Of a stretch of DNA of 64,000 bases, positions 22,081-32,562 are shown piece by piece. Made by a program: the position numbers and the translations under genes. How positions within the stretch are numbered: position 1 is the stretch's first letter; the number at the start of each line of letters is the position of its first letter. The DNA comes from Dactylorhiza incarnata (Eukaryota > Streptophyta > Magnoliopsida > Asparagales > Orchidaceae): contig JAWHQI010000004.1 of assembly GCA_033032865.1 (NCBI GenBank), forward strand, positions 20,938,001-21,002,000, given 5' to 3'. The notes beneath the pieces are model-generated. The model made no database searches. It worked only from the letters and a program-made list of their open reading frames with translations, and had not been told where the DNA came from.

Positions 22081-24379
22081 ATGATCTTCCTTGATTCTCT
22101 TCAGACCCGCGTTGATAAGGGGGGAGACCGGAAGAAAACTGAAGAAAGGAAAGATAAAGATGCTCGGAAGAAGAAGAGTCATCAGTCTGACAAGGCCGGG
22201 CGATCTCCGAAGACAGAACCTTCCGGGTCTAAGAAGAAAACCGGGGAAAGAACTGCAGAGGAAAGGAAGGCCGCCGAGGAATTGTCGACTAAGGAAAGAG
22301 ATATTGAGAAGGAGGCGGCGAAGATAAAAGCCGCAAGAGAATTAGTGGCCAAGGCTGAAGTTGAAGAGGAAGCGGCCAAAGCTAAAGCCGCTGAAGAAGA
22401 AGCGGCTAAAGCAAAAGCCGCTGAAGAAGAAGCGGCTAAAGCTAAAGCCGCTGAAGAAGAAGCGGCTAAAGCAAAAGCCGCTGAAGAAGAAGCGGCTAAA
22501 GCAAAAGCCGCTGAAGAAGAAGCGGCTAAAGCCGCTGAAGAAGAAGCGGCTAAAGCTAAAGCCGCTAAAGAAGAAGCGATCAAGGCCAAAGCAGCGGTGG
22601 AGGAGGCGGCTAGGGTTAAAGCCGCAGAGATCTTGCCATCTGAGGAAAAAACCTTAGGAAAGAAGTCGGTAGAACCCGAAGTGGACCATCCCACACCTTC
22701 CTTTGACATAGATTTTACTTCATCAAGAACTCCTCTCATGAAGCTAAATGTTGGAGAAGAAGGTGAAGTTGTCTCCTCCAGGCCGGATGGGTCGTCTATC
22801 TCACCGGTCTTGATTATTGATGATTCCAGCCCTACAAGGCAGACCATCCCGGAGTCGGGGAAGAAGAAGAAGAGAAAGAGGGGCCATTCGTCAGCCGAGC
22901 GAATTGCCAAGAAACTTCAAAAGTTGAAGGCTGGAAATAAAGCCTTTAAGAAACCGACGGCGGACTGTCTTCAACATAACCCGCGCGTGAAAGAGGAAAT
23001 CGATCTGCCCAACACCCCTCTTGCCAAGCCGGGCGATCTTGACCCAGATTCGGCGACCAGTATGTCAATCGGGGGCGTCCTCAGAGGGATGGACAATTTC
23101 CTGAATAAAGATATGTTATTTGATAACCCCGTGACCTCGAGCCGAATTGTTTCTCTTGACGAAAATACTGGTGATTCTGAGAAGACCGCTCGAGAAGAGA
23201 AAGACCGGACCCTAGCTGGTCTGCGCTTAATAGGTGCAAAGGCGGAGAAGATACGGTCGCAAGGCAGGTCGCAGCTGTCCGACCCATTTGCTCCAGGTAA
23301 GCCCGGTGCGGGTTATGAAACTATCCGCTTCTTCATTCCGCGACCTCGGAAAAAGCAAAACAAGTTGTTGTTGAATCCGCCGCCGAGCTTCTTCCCTCTT
23401 TTTACCCAAACGCTGGCCGCCAGACGAAAGAACAATGAACGGATATGGCGAGAACAACGACGGATAATGGATTCGGAACAGTTGAAGCGGCCTGTCTATT
23501 CAGGCATTTCAATTTATATAATTCCTTAACTATTCCATCCATCTTTGGCTGTGCTGATTACAATTTTCTCTTGTAGACAAACCAGAGGACATGATGAGAC
23601 CGGGCGACCTGATCTCTAGCCTTCCACCTCTTCCCCAGATGCCGAATCTTATGACAATATTAAATTCCGGACAGGAGGACCTGGCCAACCTTCAGTTTCT
23701 TCTGAGTAACCTAGAAGTGAAGATAAGAGAGATGGAGAAGAAAGAAGAGGCCGCCCGGGTTGCGCTAGAGTTTGAAAGGAAAGAAAGACAAGAAGAGCAT
23801 CTGACGATCGAGGCCCATTTAGAGGTGGCGCGGGCTGGCCTAGAGACTGCGCGGGCTGAGCTGGAGGCCGAGAAGAAAAGGAGGCCGGAGAGCGAGAGAG
23901 CGTTGGAGGCTCGACTGGACTTTGAGAAGAAGGCGTGACTTGAAAAGGAACAGATGCTGATAGATCAAATCGCCATAGTAACCGCGCATCTTGATAGAGA
24001 GAAAAGGATGTCCTCGAAGCTTGACGATGACTGTAAATATTATCAAAACAAATATCTTCGTATGACTAGAGAGATTGGCGAGAGCCGGCGCTCGTCTACA
24101 GATGAAAGAGCTCAGATGCTGAACCGCCCGGCTGTTGGGGCGAGCTCTAATCCCTTACTTATTAGGGCGTCTGATCCTGCCGTGAATGATCCTGCCGGGG
24201 CCCCTTCTGCTCGTACAATCCTTGCTGCGCGGGTAGAAAGGGACGCCGCGCGGCTTCATAGCACGCTCAATCATATCCACTATCACTCAAGTCAAATTTA
24301 TAGCCTTCTTATTCAGACCGGCGACCAGGTCGCGCGGCTTCATCGTGAGGATAATCCCCAAGAGCCGCATCAGCCATAA
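22081..24379 (+). pseudogene. G2 antisense gene a: basic Lys/Ala/Glu coiled-coil protein
   Basis: Antisense to gag-pol. ATG 22081 begins a Lys/Glu-rich N terminus, then about eight copies of a 10-residue repeat (EEEAAKAKAA; 30-bp DNA repeat, about 22360-22620), a Ser-rich acidic stretch, a basic KKKKRKRG segment that could be a nuclear signal, and a conserved tail to 23529. A 3' splice-like TTTTCTCTTGTAG ends at 23576; a donor is not clear. From 23591 the protein resumes as coiled coil (EMEKKEEAARVALEFERKERQEE), has TGA at 23936-23938 where G1 has CGA, and ends at TAA 24377-24379. Function unknown. Such ORFs are described in Tat-lineage elements as extra antisense ORFs. Confidence 0.7.
22360..22620 (+). 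repeat. 30-bp in-frame minisatellite coding EEEAAKAKAA
   Basis: Nearly identical 30-bp units (GCTAAAGC and GCCGCTGAAGAAGAAGCG parts) in tandem, about eight copies, one shortened by two codons. Length variation in multiples of three keeps the frame. G1 has a homologous but more diverged run at about 45260-45560 on the minus strand. Confidence 0.9.
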
Positions 24380-24778
24380 GCGGCTTTTAACTTTCATGAA
24401 TTATGCTTGTAATAATTTTTCCTCTTGTTTACTTCCTGAGATGAACTGATGATCTTGTCTACTTCGGGTAATATTTTCCTTTAGCGCCTTCTGTTGCGCT
24501 TATAATATGCATAGTTTATGCCGAATTGATGTGCAGGTCGCGCGACTAGCGCTGGATGCTTGTGATTTCTTGTCGAACTTTTACTTTCATGCTTATTACA
24601 GGTTTTCGCTTAGTCGGTCTTGCCTATGCGCAAGCTACTGCTCTATTCTTTTATCTGTGCCGCTTTGTGTTGTAATCCGCACGGCTTGACGTCATATCCG
24701 CGTTATAATTTGGTTATTTGCAGATCACTATCTCTATAAGTAGTAAGAATTACGGTGATTCATTCCATACTTTCTGAA
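24380..24778 (+). promoter_or_regulatory. Spacer between antisense genes of G2, with a TATA-like box
   Basis: About 400 bp with no credible ORF. TATAAGTA at 24735-24742 stands 44 bp before ATG 24779, and G1 keeps the same box at 41640-41633, 43 bp before its ATG 41597. That suggests a second promoter for antisense gene b, though a long intron joining genes a and b cannot be excluded (TTATTTGCAG lies just upstream). Confidence 0.45.
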
Positions 24779-26615
24779 ATGGCGCGAGCTAATCAGCAGT
24801 CGTCGCGGTCTGAGAAAGCTCACGCGGTCCGAACTGACGCGGCTTCTGCTTTTCGATCGGCCAATCATAAGGAATGCCGCTTAACTCAAAGCGAGTTAGA
24901 TGATTTTATTGCAGAATATATGGTTGGAAGCAATGTAACCGCCCGGCTTCCGTTACGTGACGAGCGGATAAATTCTTCGTCTTCTACTAAGATCTCCATT
25001 CCTGTCGATCACTTTAAGTATGGCTTCAGATTTCCCCCTCCTCTTGAAGTCATCACTATTCTCGATCAATACGGGGTCGTGCCCGGACAGCTTCCGCCAA
25101 ATTCCATCGCCTCTATTTATAGTTTTATCTCGTATCTGCGGTCAGAGCGAGTTACTTTTTCGATTTCTTTGTTTCGAAACTTCTTTTCCGTGCGGTCTAC
25201 TCCGGACGCCCGAACTTCTGTTTTTAGAGATCATATCTATTTTGGATGCCGAGGAATGAAAGTTGTGAACCTTGCGAACAAGGTTGCGAGCTGGTCCGAG
25301 CGGTATGTTATGTTTGAAGGCCCCCTAGGGCTGCTGCAGGTCAACCCGCAAGCGAGGAGTGCGGCAGACTTCAAGTCGGTTAAGCTCAGAGAAGCGGAGC
25401 AGAAGATCTTCGAATCCTTGGAGAATGAGCGACTTGATGTGAACTATTACATTCCATTGTTCGCGGAGCTGGCGGATGTTCGCCCGGAGGATAGTAAGCT
25501 TCTCCTCAACTCATCATTTTATAACCGCGCGGACTGCTCTCTTAAGTCTTAAATTCCTGCAGCTGCCACAGTCGTTCCTTTGAACAAGCCGGTTACTCCG
25601 GCCGCTCCAGTTCTGACCCAAAGGGAGAAAAGACAATAGAAATCCGACCCGCAGTGGTCTGAAGATGAGAGCCCGGTATCTTCGGGCGAGTTCGAGTTTC
25701 TTCGTTCTTGCAGTAATCCGCGCGATCTGAAGGGAAAGCCGACGGTCCTTTGGCATAAGGATGGTGAATGCGTGTAGTTATCCACTGCTCTCCCATTCTG
25801 GGGGAGTGAGAAAATTAGCCGGTATGCGTTAGCCGCCGGGGCTGCCATGTATGGCCGAAAAACTTTGAAGAGATTGAAGAGAGTTCCAGAAGAGGAACTT
25901 TCCAGAGTAGCCGCACAGGCCGGCGCCTGGGGTTTTGCGGCCAACCATTTTATGGCCCTTTCGTATAAACAACTGGTATCGGCCCATACTTATCTGGAGA
26001 AGAAGTTCGCCTACCAGGACGATGAGAATGCTAAGCTTAAGGAGATAATTGCGGTAAGTTTTTGACAAACACTTCGGGCTTATCATTTTCAGGCCGCGCG
26101 ACCTGATATCTATCCTCTTTTTGTAGCATCAATATGACACGGACAACCCGGATTTCCAAGACAAGGTCTTCCCTCATGTAGCCGAAGGGATTGATGTTGC
26201 TCTGAATCGTTTATGAGATCGGGACGGCCTGGCCGTTGGCTTTGAGGATACAACCTTCCCGGATCTTTATCCCGGCCTGAAGTACAAATTAAACGAAATC
26301 ACCCGCCGAGCCAAGGGGAAAGACAAGGTCGAATCCAGCGGTAGCGAGGAAGAATGTAGTGATGAAGAAGCCGAAAAAGAGCCCGCCACGGATGTCGAAG
26401 GAGAAAAAGATGGCTCTGATGTAGAATCCAGCGATTCTGAAGAGACCGGACGGTCTCGGACTCGCAAGTCGGGCGGCTCAGGTACTTCGGAAAGCTCGAG
26501 TGGTAGCTCCTCGGGTTCCTCCACTCCCAGCAGAGGATATTCGCCTGACGTGGATATTACTGGCGATGAAGATTCGACCTCTCCGGCGACCAAGAAACTC
26601 AAGACGGACGAGTAG
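24779..26615 (+). pseudogene. G2 antisense gene b: Transposase_28-like protein with one intron
   Basis: ATG 24779 (MARANQQSSR). Residues about 40-200 resemble the Pfam Transposase_28 family of plant gypsy-type elements: FRFPPPLEVITILDQYGVVP, LPPNSIASIYSFI, FRNFFSV, YFGCRGMKV. A helical part follows (MYGRKTLKRLKRVPEEEL), then an intron 26054-26126 (GTAAGT...TTTTTGTAG, 73 bp, phase 0), then HQYDTDNPDFQ and an acidic Ser-rich tail ending at TAG 26613-26615. Stops: TAA 25550-25552 (CAA in G1), another near 25637, one near 25776 and TGA near 26214 (CGA in G1). The name Transposase_28 is a family label; no transposase activity is implied. Function unknown. Confidence 0.7.
26054..26126 (+). other. 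Intron in antisense gene b of G2
   Basis: GT at 26054, AG at 26125-26126, pyrimidine-rich CTCTTTTTGTAG end. 73 bp is not a multiple of three, so only splicing keeps the frame. G1 has an intron of the same length and phase at 40305-40233. Confidence 0.75.
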
Positions 26616-27759
26616 CTCCCTTTTGTAATATTCTTTTTTGTTTTTTACTTTTGCATGACCGACGGTTTGGTTTTGTTAACCGGTCGGTCATGAATCAATG
26701 TAAAGATATTTTGATAACAAAATGGAAAAGTTTTACCTGTTCAGCGGTTTGTCTTTACTTACTTGTGTTCACTGCGATCTCCTTCTATGTTAGATAATTG
26801 ACCCTTCTAACCAAGTCGTGCGACTTAATATTTAACTCACCCGGTTAGGATAATGATCTTCATAGGATTCCGGTAAAGTAATCATTAGCAGAAAACCCAA
26901 TCTCATAACTTGCTTCTTCAATCCGGATCGAGCTGACTTGATTCATCCCGAGAAGGTGTTAACTTATTATGAATATATTATGATATCCAGGAGCCGGACA
27001 TAATCAAGCCGCGCGGTTGTTACTAGATTCTGCATACTTATTTTTCAGGATAAAGAATGCCAAGTCATAAGAACAACCCGCAGACCGAGCGGCCAGTATT
27101 TTAACTCAAATGACTCGCAATTGAGATTGCTGCGAGCCCCATCTCCGTGAATATAGCTACAACCGATCAGGGAATTGACAAAACCATGCCGTGCGACCAT
27201 ATCCTGGCTTTGTAAGGCAGAATACGAAATCATAAGAAAAATAGTTGATAGACCGCGCGATTAACATTTAACAAGAACGATTTATTTGACAACTTTACAT
27301 AACATCAGCTAATAACCCGCACAGACTGCATATAATTTTTGCGGTTAGCAGCTTTGATACTTACAATGAGAATCATAATTGCTTGATCGAGAAGAGCCAG
27401 TTATTAGCCGAACGAATCGAATTGAAACCCATAAATATAGATCCATGACCCGAATGGCGAGGTCAACCGATCATGATTATTCTCGATCCCCCAATATTTG
27501 CCTTGTGACTTTTTAGTCCTTTTTATTTCAGACCGTTCGGTCTGAAAACCACACTGCATGGCATCTTTGGGACCTGTTCATTCTAAACCGCCCGGTTTGA
27601 TAACCAGACATCCTGATAAATACTTATTTCAAACCGCCCCGTTTGAGTATAAAGTTGGCCGGTTTGTGATGCACACATGAATCCTGCTTTTTTCTTCAAA
27701 TGGTATAGAATGACCATATACGATGAGATAATTCCCTGTAATTAAAAAGATGACTACAT
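26616..27759 (+). other. G2 non-coding spacer after the antisense genes
   Basis: AT-rich with scattered CGCG words (CCGCGCG, GTGCGACC). Degenerate repeats around AAATCATAAGAA and CAAGTCATAAGAAC echo the 220-bp repeats seen in the same place in G1 (38760-39330). No credible ORF or RNA gene seen. Confidence 0.5.
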
Positions 27760-28225
27760 ACCCAGATGACCAAATGGGCAGGTGTGCCTAGGCGGCGAAC
27801 ATTGCTTTCCTCAAGTGGTCATAAGGGCTGTAAGTGACTCGACTGCTCTCCTGCTTGGGGGTCACAAGCTGAGTTGATCAATTGGGCAGGTGTGGTTATG
27901 CCGCGAGGGCTCTACCGACATTGCTTTCCTTAGAGGGATCAACTCAGTTGTGGGTTGTAAATGACTCGAATGCTCTCCCGCCTGGGGTTACAAGCCGAGT
28001 TGATCAATTGGGCAGGTGTGGTTATGCCGCGGGGGCTCTACCGACATTGCTTTCCTCAGAGGGATCAACTCAGTTGTGGGTTCCGCCCAGGCGTTGCTTG
28101 AGAGTACCTTAGAGTATTCGATGGTTATAGACTAAAATGACCAGTTGGGCAGGTGTGGTTATGCCGCGGGGGCTCTACCGACATTGCTTTCCTCAGAAAG
28201 ATCATCAAAGTTATAACCATATCCC
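27760..28225 (-). repeat. G2 hairpin repeat cluster between pol and antisense genes
   Basis: Four units sharing the loop motif GGGCAGGTGTG...ACATTGCTTTCCTCA. Each unit is flanked by an inverted repeat whose sequence differs between units yet still pairs: ATGACCA/TGGTCAT (27766-27822), TGAGTTGATC/GATCAACTCA (around 27870-27950), GAGTTGATC/GATCAACTC (around 27998-28072), and GGTTATA...TATAACC (around 28120-28210). Spacing of units is about 114-137 bp. G1 has the homologous cluster. Confidence 0.75.
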
Positions 28226-28544
28226 TTTCGGAGTATGATAGAGCTAACAATCACCCGGACTTGGTGCGTTAGATATTAACCGAGATCTGAGACTCTGAAG
28301 ACCACCGCACGGGAATTGGCAAGCTGCCACTACACATGTGCGAAAACTCCCCGCTACATGTGGTCGACGTGGGCTTATACTAATGACTACAATCCGAGGG
28401 GGTTCAAGCAGAATTCAGCGATGTCTCCGTGGTTTAGTGAGTTTGATATATAAAGAAAGTAAGAAAAATTTAGACAAGAAGAAGTGTCAGTACGGGGCTT
28501 TTCATTGAATATCTAAAAAATGCTTAAAATGAAGAAAACATTTT
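28226..28544 (-). other. G2 3' untranslated stretch after integrase
   Basis: About 320 bp after the pol stop, ending against the hairpin cluster. The segment around 28484-28510 (GTGTCAG then GGGGCTT) is shared with G1 at 37790-37805 (AAGCCCC then CTGACAC on the opposite sense). No gene seen. Confidence 0.45.
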
Positions 28545-29822
28545 TTAAGGATAAAAATTTTTTAGATCGTCACCGCTCCAAGTGCGTGAGATGTCTTCTC
28601 CGTCGCTTATTTGGAGGCGGTAGGCCCCATTTCTCAAGGCCTCTTTGATGATGAATGGCCCTGCCCAGTTGGGATTCAGCTTTCCAACATTGCCAGATCT
28701 GGCTGCAGCATCTACCTTCTTTAGTACCAAATCCCCGACTGCAAACTGTTTTACCCTGACATTCTTGTCAAAGTATTTTGCCATCCTCCTTTTGAATTCT
28801 GCCTGTCTGATTGTTGCTTCGTCCTGAAGTTCTTCGATCAGATCCAAACTATACTTGATAGCCTCATCATTTTCATCTATCCATGCTTCTCCTCCCTCCT
28901 TTGCATACACTACTCTTGGAGTGACCACCTCAAACTCTATAGGAACAACAGCCTCCGAGCCATGGGATAGTTTGAATGGTGTTTCTCCCGTAGCGGAAGA
29001 TGGTGTGGTACGAAGAGTCCAAAGGATAGAAGGGAGTTGGTCTGCCCAATTTCCTCTTTGATTCAAGACCCTCTTCATCAAGAGTCGCTGAATCTGCCGA
29101 TTCGCTGCTTCTACCTGACCATTTGTTCTTGGATGATGCACTGAAGCAAACCGAAGATCAATCCCCACCTGATCGCAAAAGTTTATCATCTCTGGATTGT
29201 TAAATTGCGGACCATTGTCAGTGACAATTGCTAGCGGAATCCCATGCCGGCAGACTATCTCTCCCCAGATGAAGTTCCGGATAATTTGAGTTGTAGTTTT
29301 TGCCAATGCTTTTGCCTCAATCCATTTGCTGAAGTAGTCGATCATTACAATGATAAAACGTCGATGGCCACTGGCTACTGGGAAGGGTCCGATAAGATCC
29401 ATTCCCCATACTGCGAAGGGCCACATCGCAGTTATTGATCCGAGTGACTGAGCAGGCAAATGCTGAAGAGGAGCGAACTTTTGACACTGAACACACCGCT
29501 TGGCAAATGCTTCAGCGTCCTTTCTCATGTTTGGCCAAAAATATCCTTGCCTCAAAATCCTCTTTTCCAACGTCTTTGCTCCCGAGTGACTGCCGCACTC
29601 CACAAAATGGACTTCTTGTAGTATAGTGGGGATCTCTTCTTCTGAGACGCATCGAGCCAAAGGAGAGATGAAAGTTTTTCGATACAAGATTCCAGCCACC
29701 AAGCAATAATAAGCCGCTTTTATCCTGAATCTCCTTCTGTCTTTGATAGATTCGTGGAACTCTCCTTTTGTCAGGTATAATTCATAAGGATCCATCCAGG
29801 AAGGATGTTGATCGATTTGCAT
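28545..29822 (-). pseudogene. G2 integrase, open frame of 425 codons but detached from upstream pol
   Basis: Holds the zinc region (HFVECGSHSGAKTLEKR...CVQCQKF), the DDE core (WGMDLIGPF, IVTDNGPQF, TNGQVEAANR) and a C-terminal GPF-type domain (WAGPFIIKEALRNGAYRL). The frame itself is undamaged, ending at the natural pol stop at 28545, just as the G1 pol ends. It is separated from RNase H by a frameshift near 29965 (an extra A in a run of six). It would join element cDNA to chromatin. Confidence 0.88.
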
Positions 29823-29863
29823 TAGTTCCCCCTCCTCTATAGCTGGATGAAAAAGCTCAGAGG

Positions 29864-30490
29864 TTACTCCTCCTGATGGAAGACCGAACTTTGATAACTC
29901 ATCGGCTTCTTCATTCTGCGCCCTCGGGATATGTTCGATGACGAAAGATTTAAATCTTCCAATCTCTTTTTTGCTAGCAGTAGATATTTCCGTAATGTTG
30001 GCTCACGTGTTTCATAGTTGCCCAAAACCTGCGAAGCCATTACCAGAGAATCAATTTTTACATGTACATGCTCTATGCCCAGTTCTTTCGCAAGCCTTAG
30101 CCCGGCTAGAAGCGCCTCATATTCGGCTTGATTATTCGTCACCGGAAAAAAGAACTTGATTGCCTGTTCGAGCTTAAGACCATTAGGACTGAGTAAGATT
30201 ACTCCTGCTCCTGCCGAGTTCTTCCCCGAAGCACCATCTACGAAGATAGTCCAGGCCCAAGGGGACTTCCCTACTTGCTCGGAATCTGATTCTGGTATAT
30301 CGACCATGAAATCTGCCAAGACTTGGGCCTTGATTGCGGTTCTGGGGATATAAGTTATTTCAAACTCGCTTAGCTCGATGGCCCACTTGGCTAATCTTCC
30401 GGAATGGTCAGGCTTTTCCAGGATGTTCCTTAATGGATGGTCTATGATTACTTGGATTGGATGTGCTTGGAAATAAGGTCGGAGCCTTCT
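29864..30490 (-). pseudogene. G2 RNase H and tether region, ended by frameshift
   Basis: In frame with RT after the stop at 30493-30491. It carries an RNase H of the Tat/plant type: VDGASGKNSAGAGV, NNQAEYEALLAG, DSLVMASQVLG, in the 30250-29990 range. Near 29965 one extra A moves the frame so that the last 30 residues are out of phase. This second, host-like RNase H follows the usual RT-linked domain, which is a feature of Tat-lineage elements. Confidence 0.8.
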
Positions 30491-31606
30491 TTAGGATTGA
30501 ACCAGAGCCAGAGACAGCTTTTCCAGGATCGAATATCTTGTTTCTGCATCTTTAAGTATATGGCTAACATAGTATATAGGAAACTGCCTCTTCTTTTCTT
30601 CTCGAATGAGAACAGAGCTGACAGCATCGGGTCCAACCCCCAAATATAAGAACTGAATTTCCCCTTCACGAGGGCTCTGGAGAAGAGGAGTCGATGTTAA
30701 TTGTTTCTTCAGTTGATTAAATGCATCATCGCACTTCTTGTCCCACTCAAATTTCGACCCTCCTCGGAGTGTTTTGAAGAAAGGAGCACTTTTATCTCCT
30801 GATTTAGAGATAAACCTGCTCAGTCCTGCCAATCTTCCTCCAAGTTGTTGTACTTCTTTCGTATTATGAGGAGGGGTGATTTCTAGTATGGCTTTTACCT
30901 TATCCGGATTTGGTGCCAGGCCATCGGGCGTGAGGAGGTGTCCAAGAAACTTTCCCTTATTTGCCCCAAACACACATTTCAAAGGGTTTAATTTTAACTT
31001 GAACCTCCGTAGAGTAGCGAACGTCTCTACGAGGTCTGCCAAGTGAATTGAGAAGGTTTTACTTTTTAGGAGGAGGTCATCAGCATAAACCTCGAGGTTC
31101 CTTCCTTTCTGCTTCCTAAAGACGGTGTCCATCATCCTTTGGTATGTTGCCCCAACATTCTTAATCCCAAAGGGCATTACGAGGTAACAGTAATAGCCAT
31201 CGTTCGTGATGAAAGACGTATGCAGGATATCAGGTTTATGCATTTTGATTTGGTGATAACCAGAAAATGCATCGAGAAAGCTCATAAAGTTATACCCCAC
31301 CACGGAATCTACTAAAACATCTATCCGAGGCAAAGGGTAACAATCTTCGGGGCATGCTTTATTGAGTTTTGTGAAATCTACACACATGCGGCATTTTCCC
31401 CCAGATTTTTTCACCATTACAACATTTGACATCCAAGTGGGGTATTGGATTTCAGAAATGAAATTTGCTTTAAGAAGTTTTGCAACTTCTTCTTTGATGG
31501 GTACCGCCAACTTGGATGCCACCTCTCTCTTCTTTTGTTGGATCGGTTTGAATTCAGGGGTGACATTGAGGTGATGGCAGGCAACATCTGGATCTACTCC
31601 AGGCAT
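30491..31606 (-). pseudogene. G2 reverse transcriptase with first RNase H region
   Basis: 371 codons from MPGVDPDVACHHLN through RT motifs SGGKCRMCVDFTKLNKACPEDCYPLP, FLDAFSGYHQIKM, LVMPFGIKNVGATYQRMMD and catalytic EVYADDLLL (near 31080-31100), then thumb and RNase H start (LYLGVGPDAVSSVL). The YADD motif is intact, unlike in G1. It is bounded upstream by TAG where G0 has TGG (in FAWSAEDM, near 31620) and downstream by TAA at 30493-30491. Confidence 0.88.
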
Positions 31607-31770
31607 ATCTTCCGCCGACTAGGCGAAGATGTCCAGATTCTTCAATAGACAGGAGATCAGTTGAATCTTCTCCTCTTCTGGTAGTTCGGCATTGATGATT
31701 AGTTTCTTTTCTTCCCCTTCAGCAATGGGATCTCTTGGGTCTCCTGGGCAGGTTCCAGGTGAGCCATTTC

Positions 31771-32535
31771 TCACTCTGTGCTTCCCTTAACCTCTTCTAA
31801 GGCCCTGGACACTTCGTGAACGTCATTCTCGAGTTCAGGAAATAGTGTCTCGGTGATCACATTGACTGTTTTTACATAGCATTCCTGAGCGACTTTTGGA
31901 TCACTTCGGATCCGATACTGACGTCCTTCGGCAGTGAACTTTAAAGCCAAGTGGAAAGTGGATACTATTGCCTTGTAAGCGTTCAGGATTGGCCTTCCAA
32001 AGATTGCACAATAACTGCTCGGGGCTTCCACCACTACGAAGCTTATCAGCTTTGTTATGCCTCCCAATGACACCAAAAGCTTTACACACCCTTCTACTTC
32101 TTTCTTTTCTCCCGAGAAGCCGTAGAGGGGCCCTTCCGTGGAGAGCAGAGACTTTCCAGTCTTAAGGGCTTCGAATGTTTGACGGAAAATGAGGTTAACT
32201 GAACTACCGGTATCGATCAGAATCTTGTGTACAGTGTAGTTCTCGATAACTGCCTTTATAACTACAGCATCATCGAAAGGGTTTGCATTCGGGGGAAAGT
32301 CTTCTTGGCCGAAAGTAATGATCGACCTTTCTGGGGTGGAAGTGGAGGCGGCCTCCACTTCTTTCTTGGAGATTCTTCCAATGCTTGATTTTCGAGAGGA
32401 CTCTGCCCCTGCTCCTCCATGGATACAGTAGACGTTGCCGAGGGGACCAACGTCATTTACTTCTACGCATTCGGAGACAGGATGTATATCCCCATAACAA
32501 CCTGCCTCTTCCACGTCAGCACATTCCCAGGTCAC
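31771..32535 (-). pseudogene. G2 aspartic protease region
   Basis: 254 codons with active site ILIDTGSSVNLIF (near 32200-32225) and the fold YGFSGEKKEVEG, CAIFGRPILNAYKAIV. A TGA near 32566 separates it from gag, and a stop at 31773-31771 plus a frameshift before 31606 separate it from RT. Same frame as gag. Confidence 0.85.
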
Positions 32536-32562
32536 TTCGACCGCTTCCTTCTTCTTTTCGGT

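Noticed and set aside
22360..22620. Ala/Lys/Glu repeat protein resembling TolA or other bacterial coiled-coil proteins
   Set aside because: Low-complexity similarity only; position and conservation between G1 and G2 show it belongs to the retroelement.
27760..28225. Hammerhead ribozymes in the hairpin array
   Set aside because: No CUGANGA plus GAAA core in the needed arrangement; only a GAGGAAAG loop is present.
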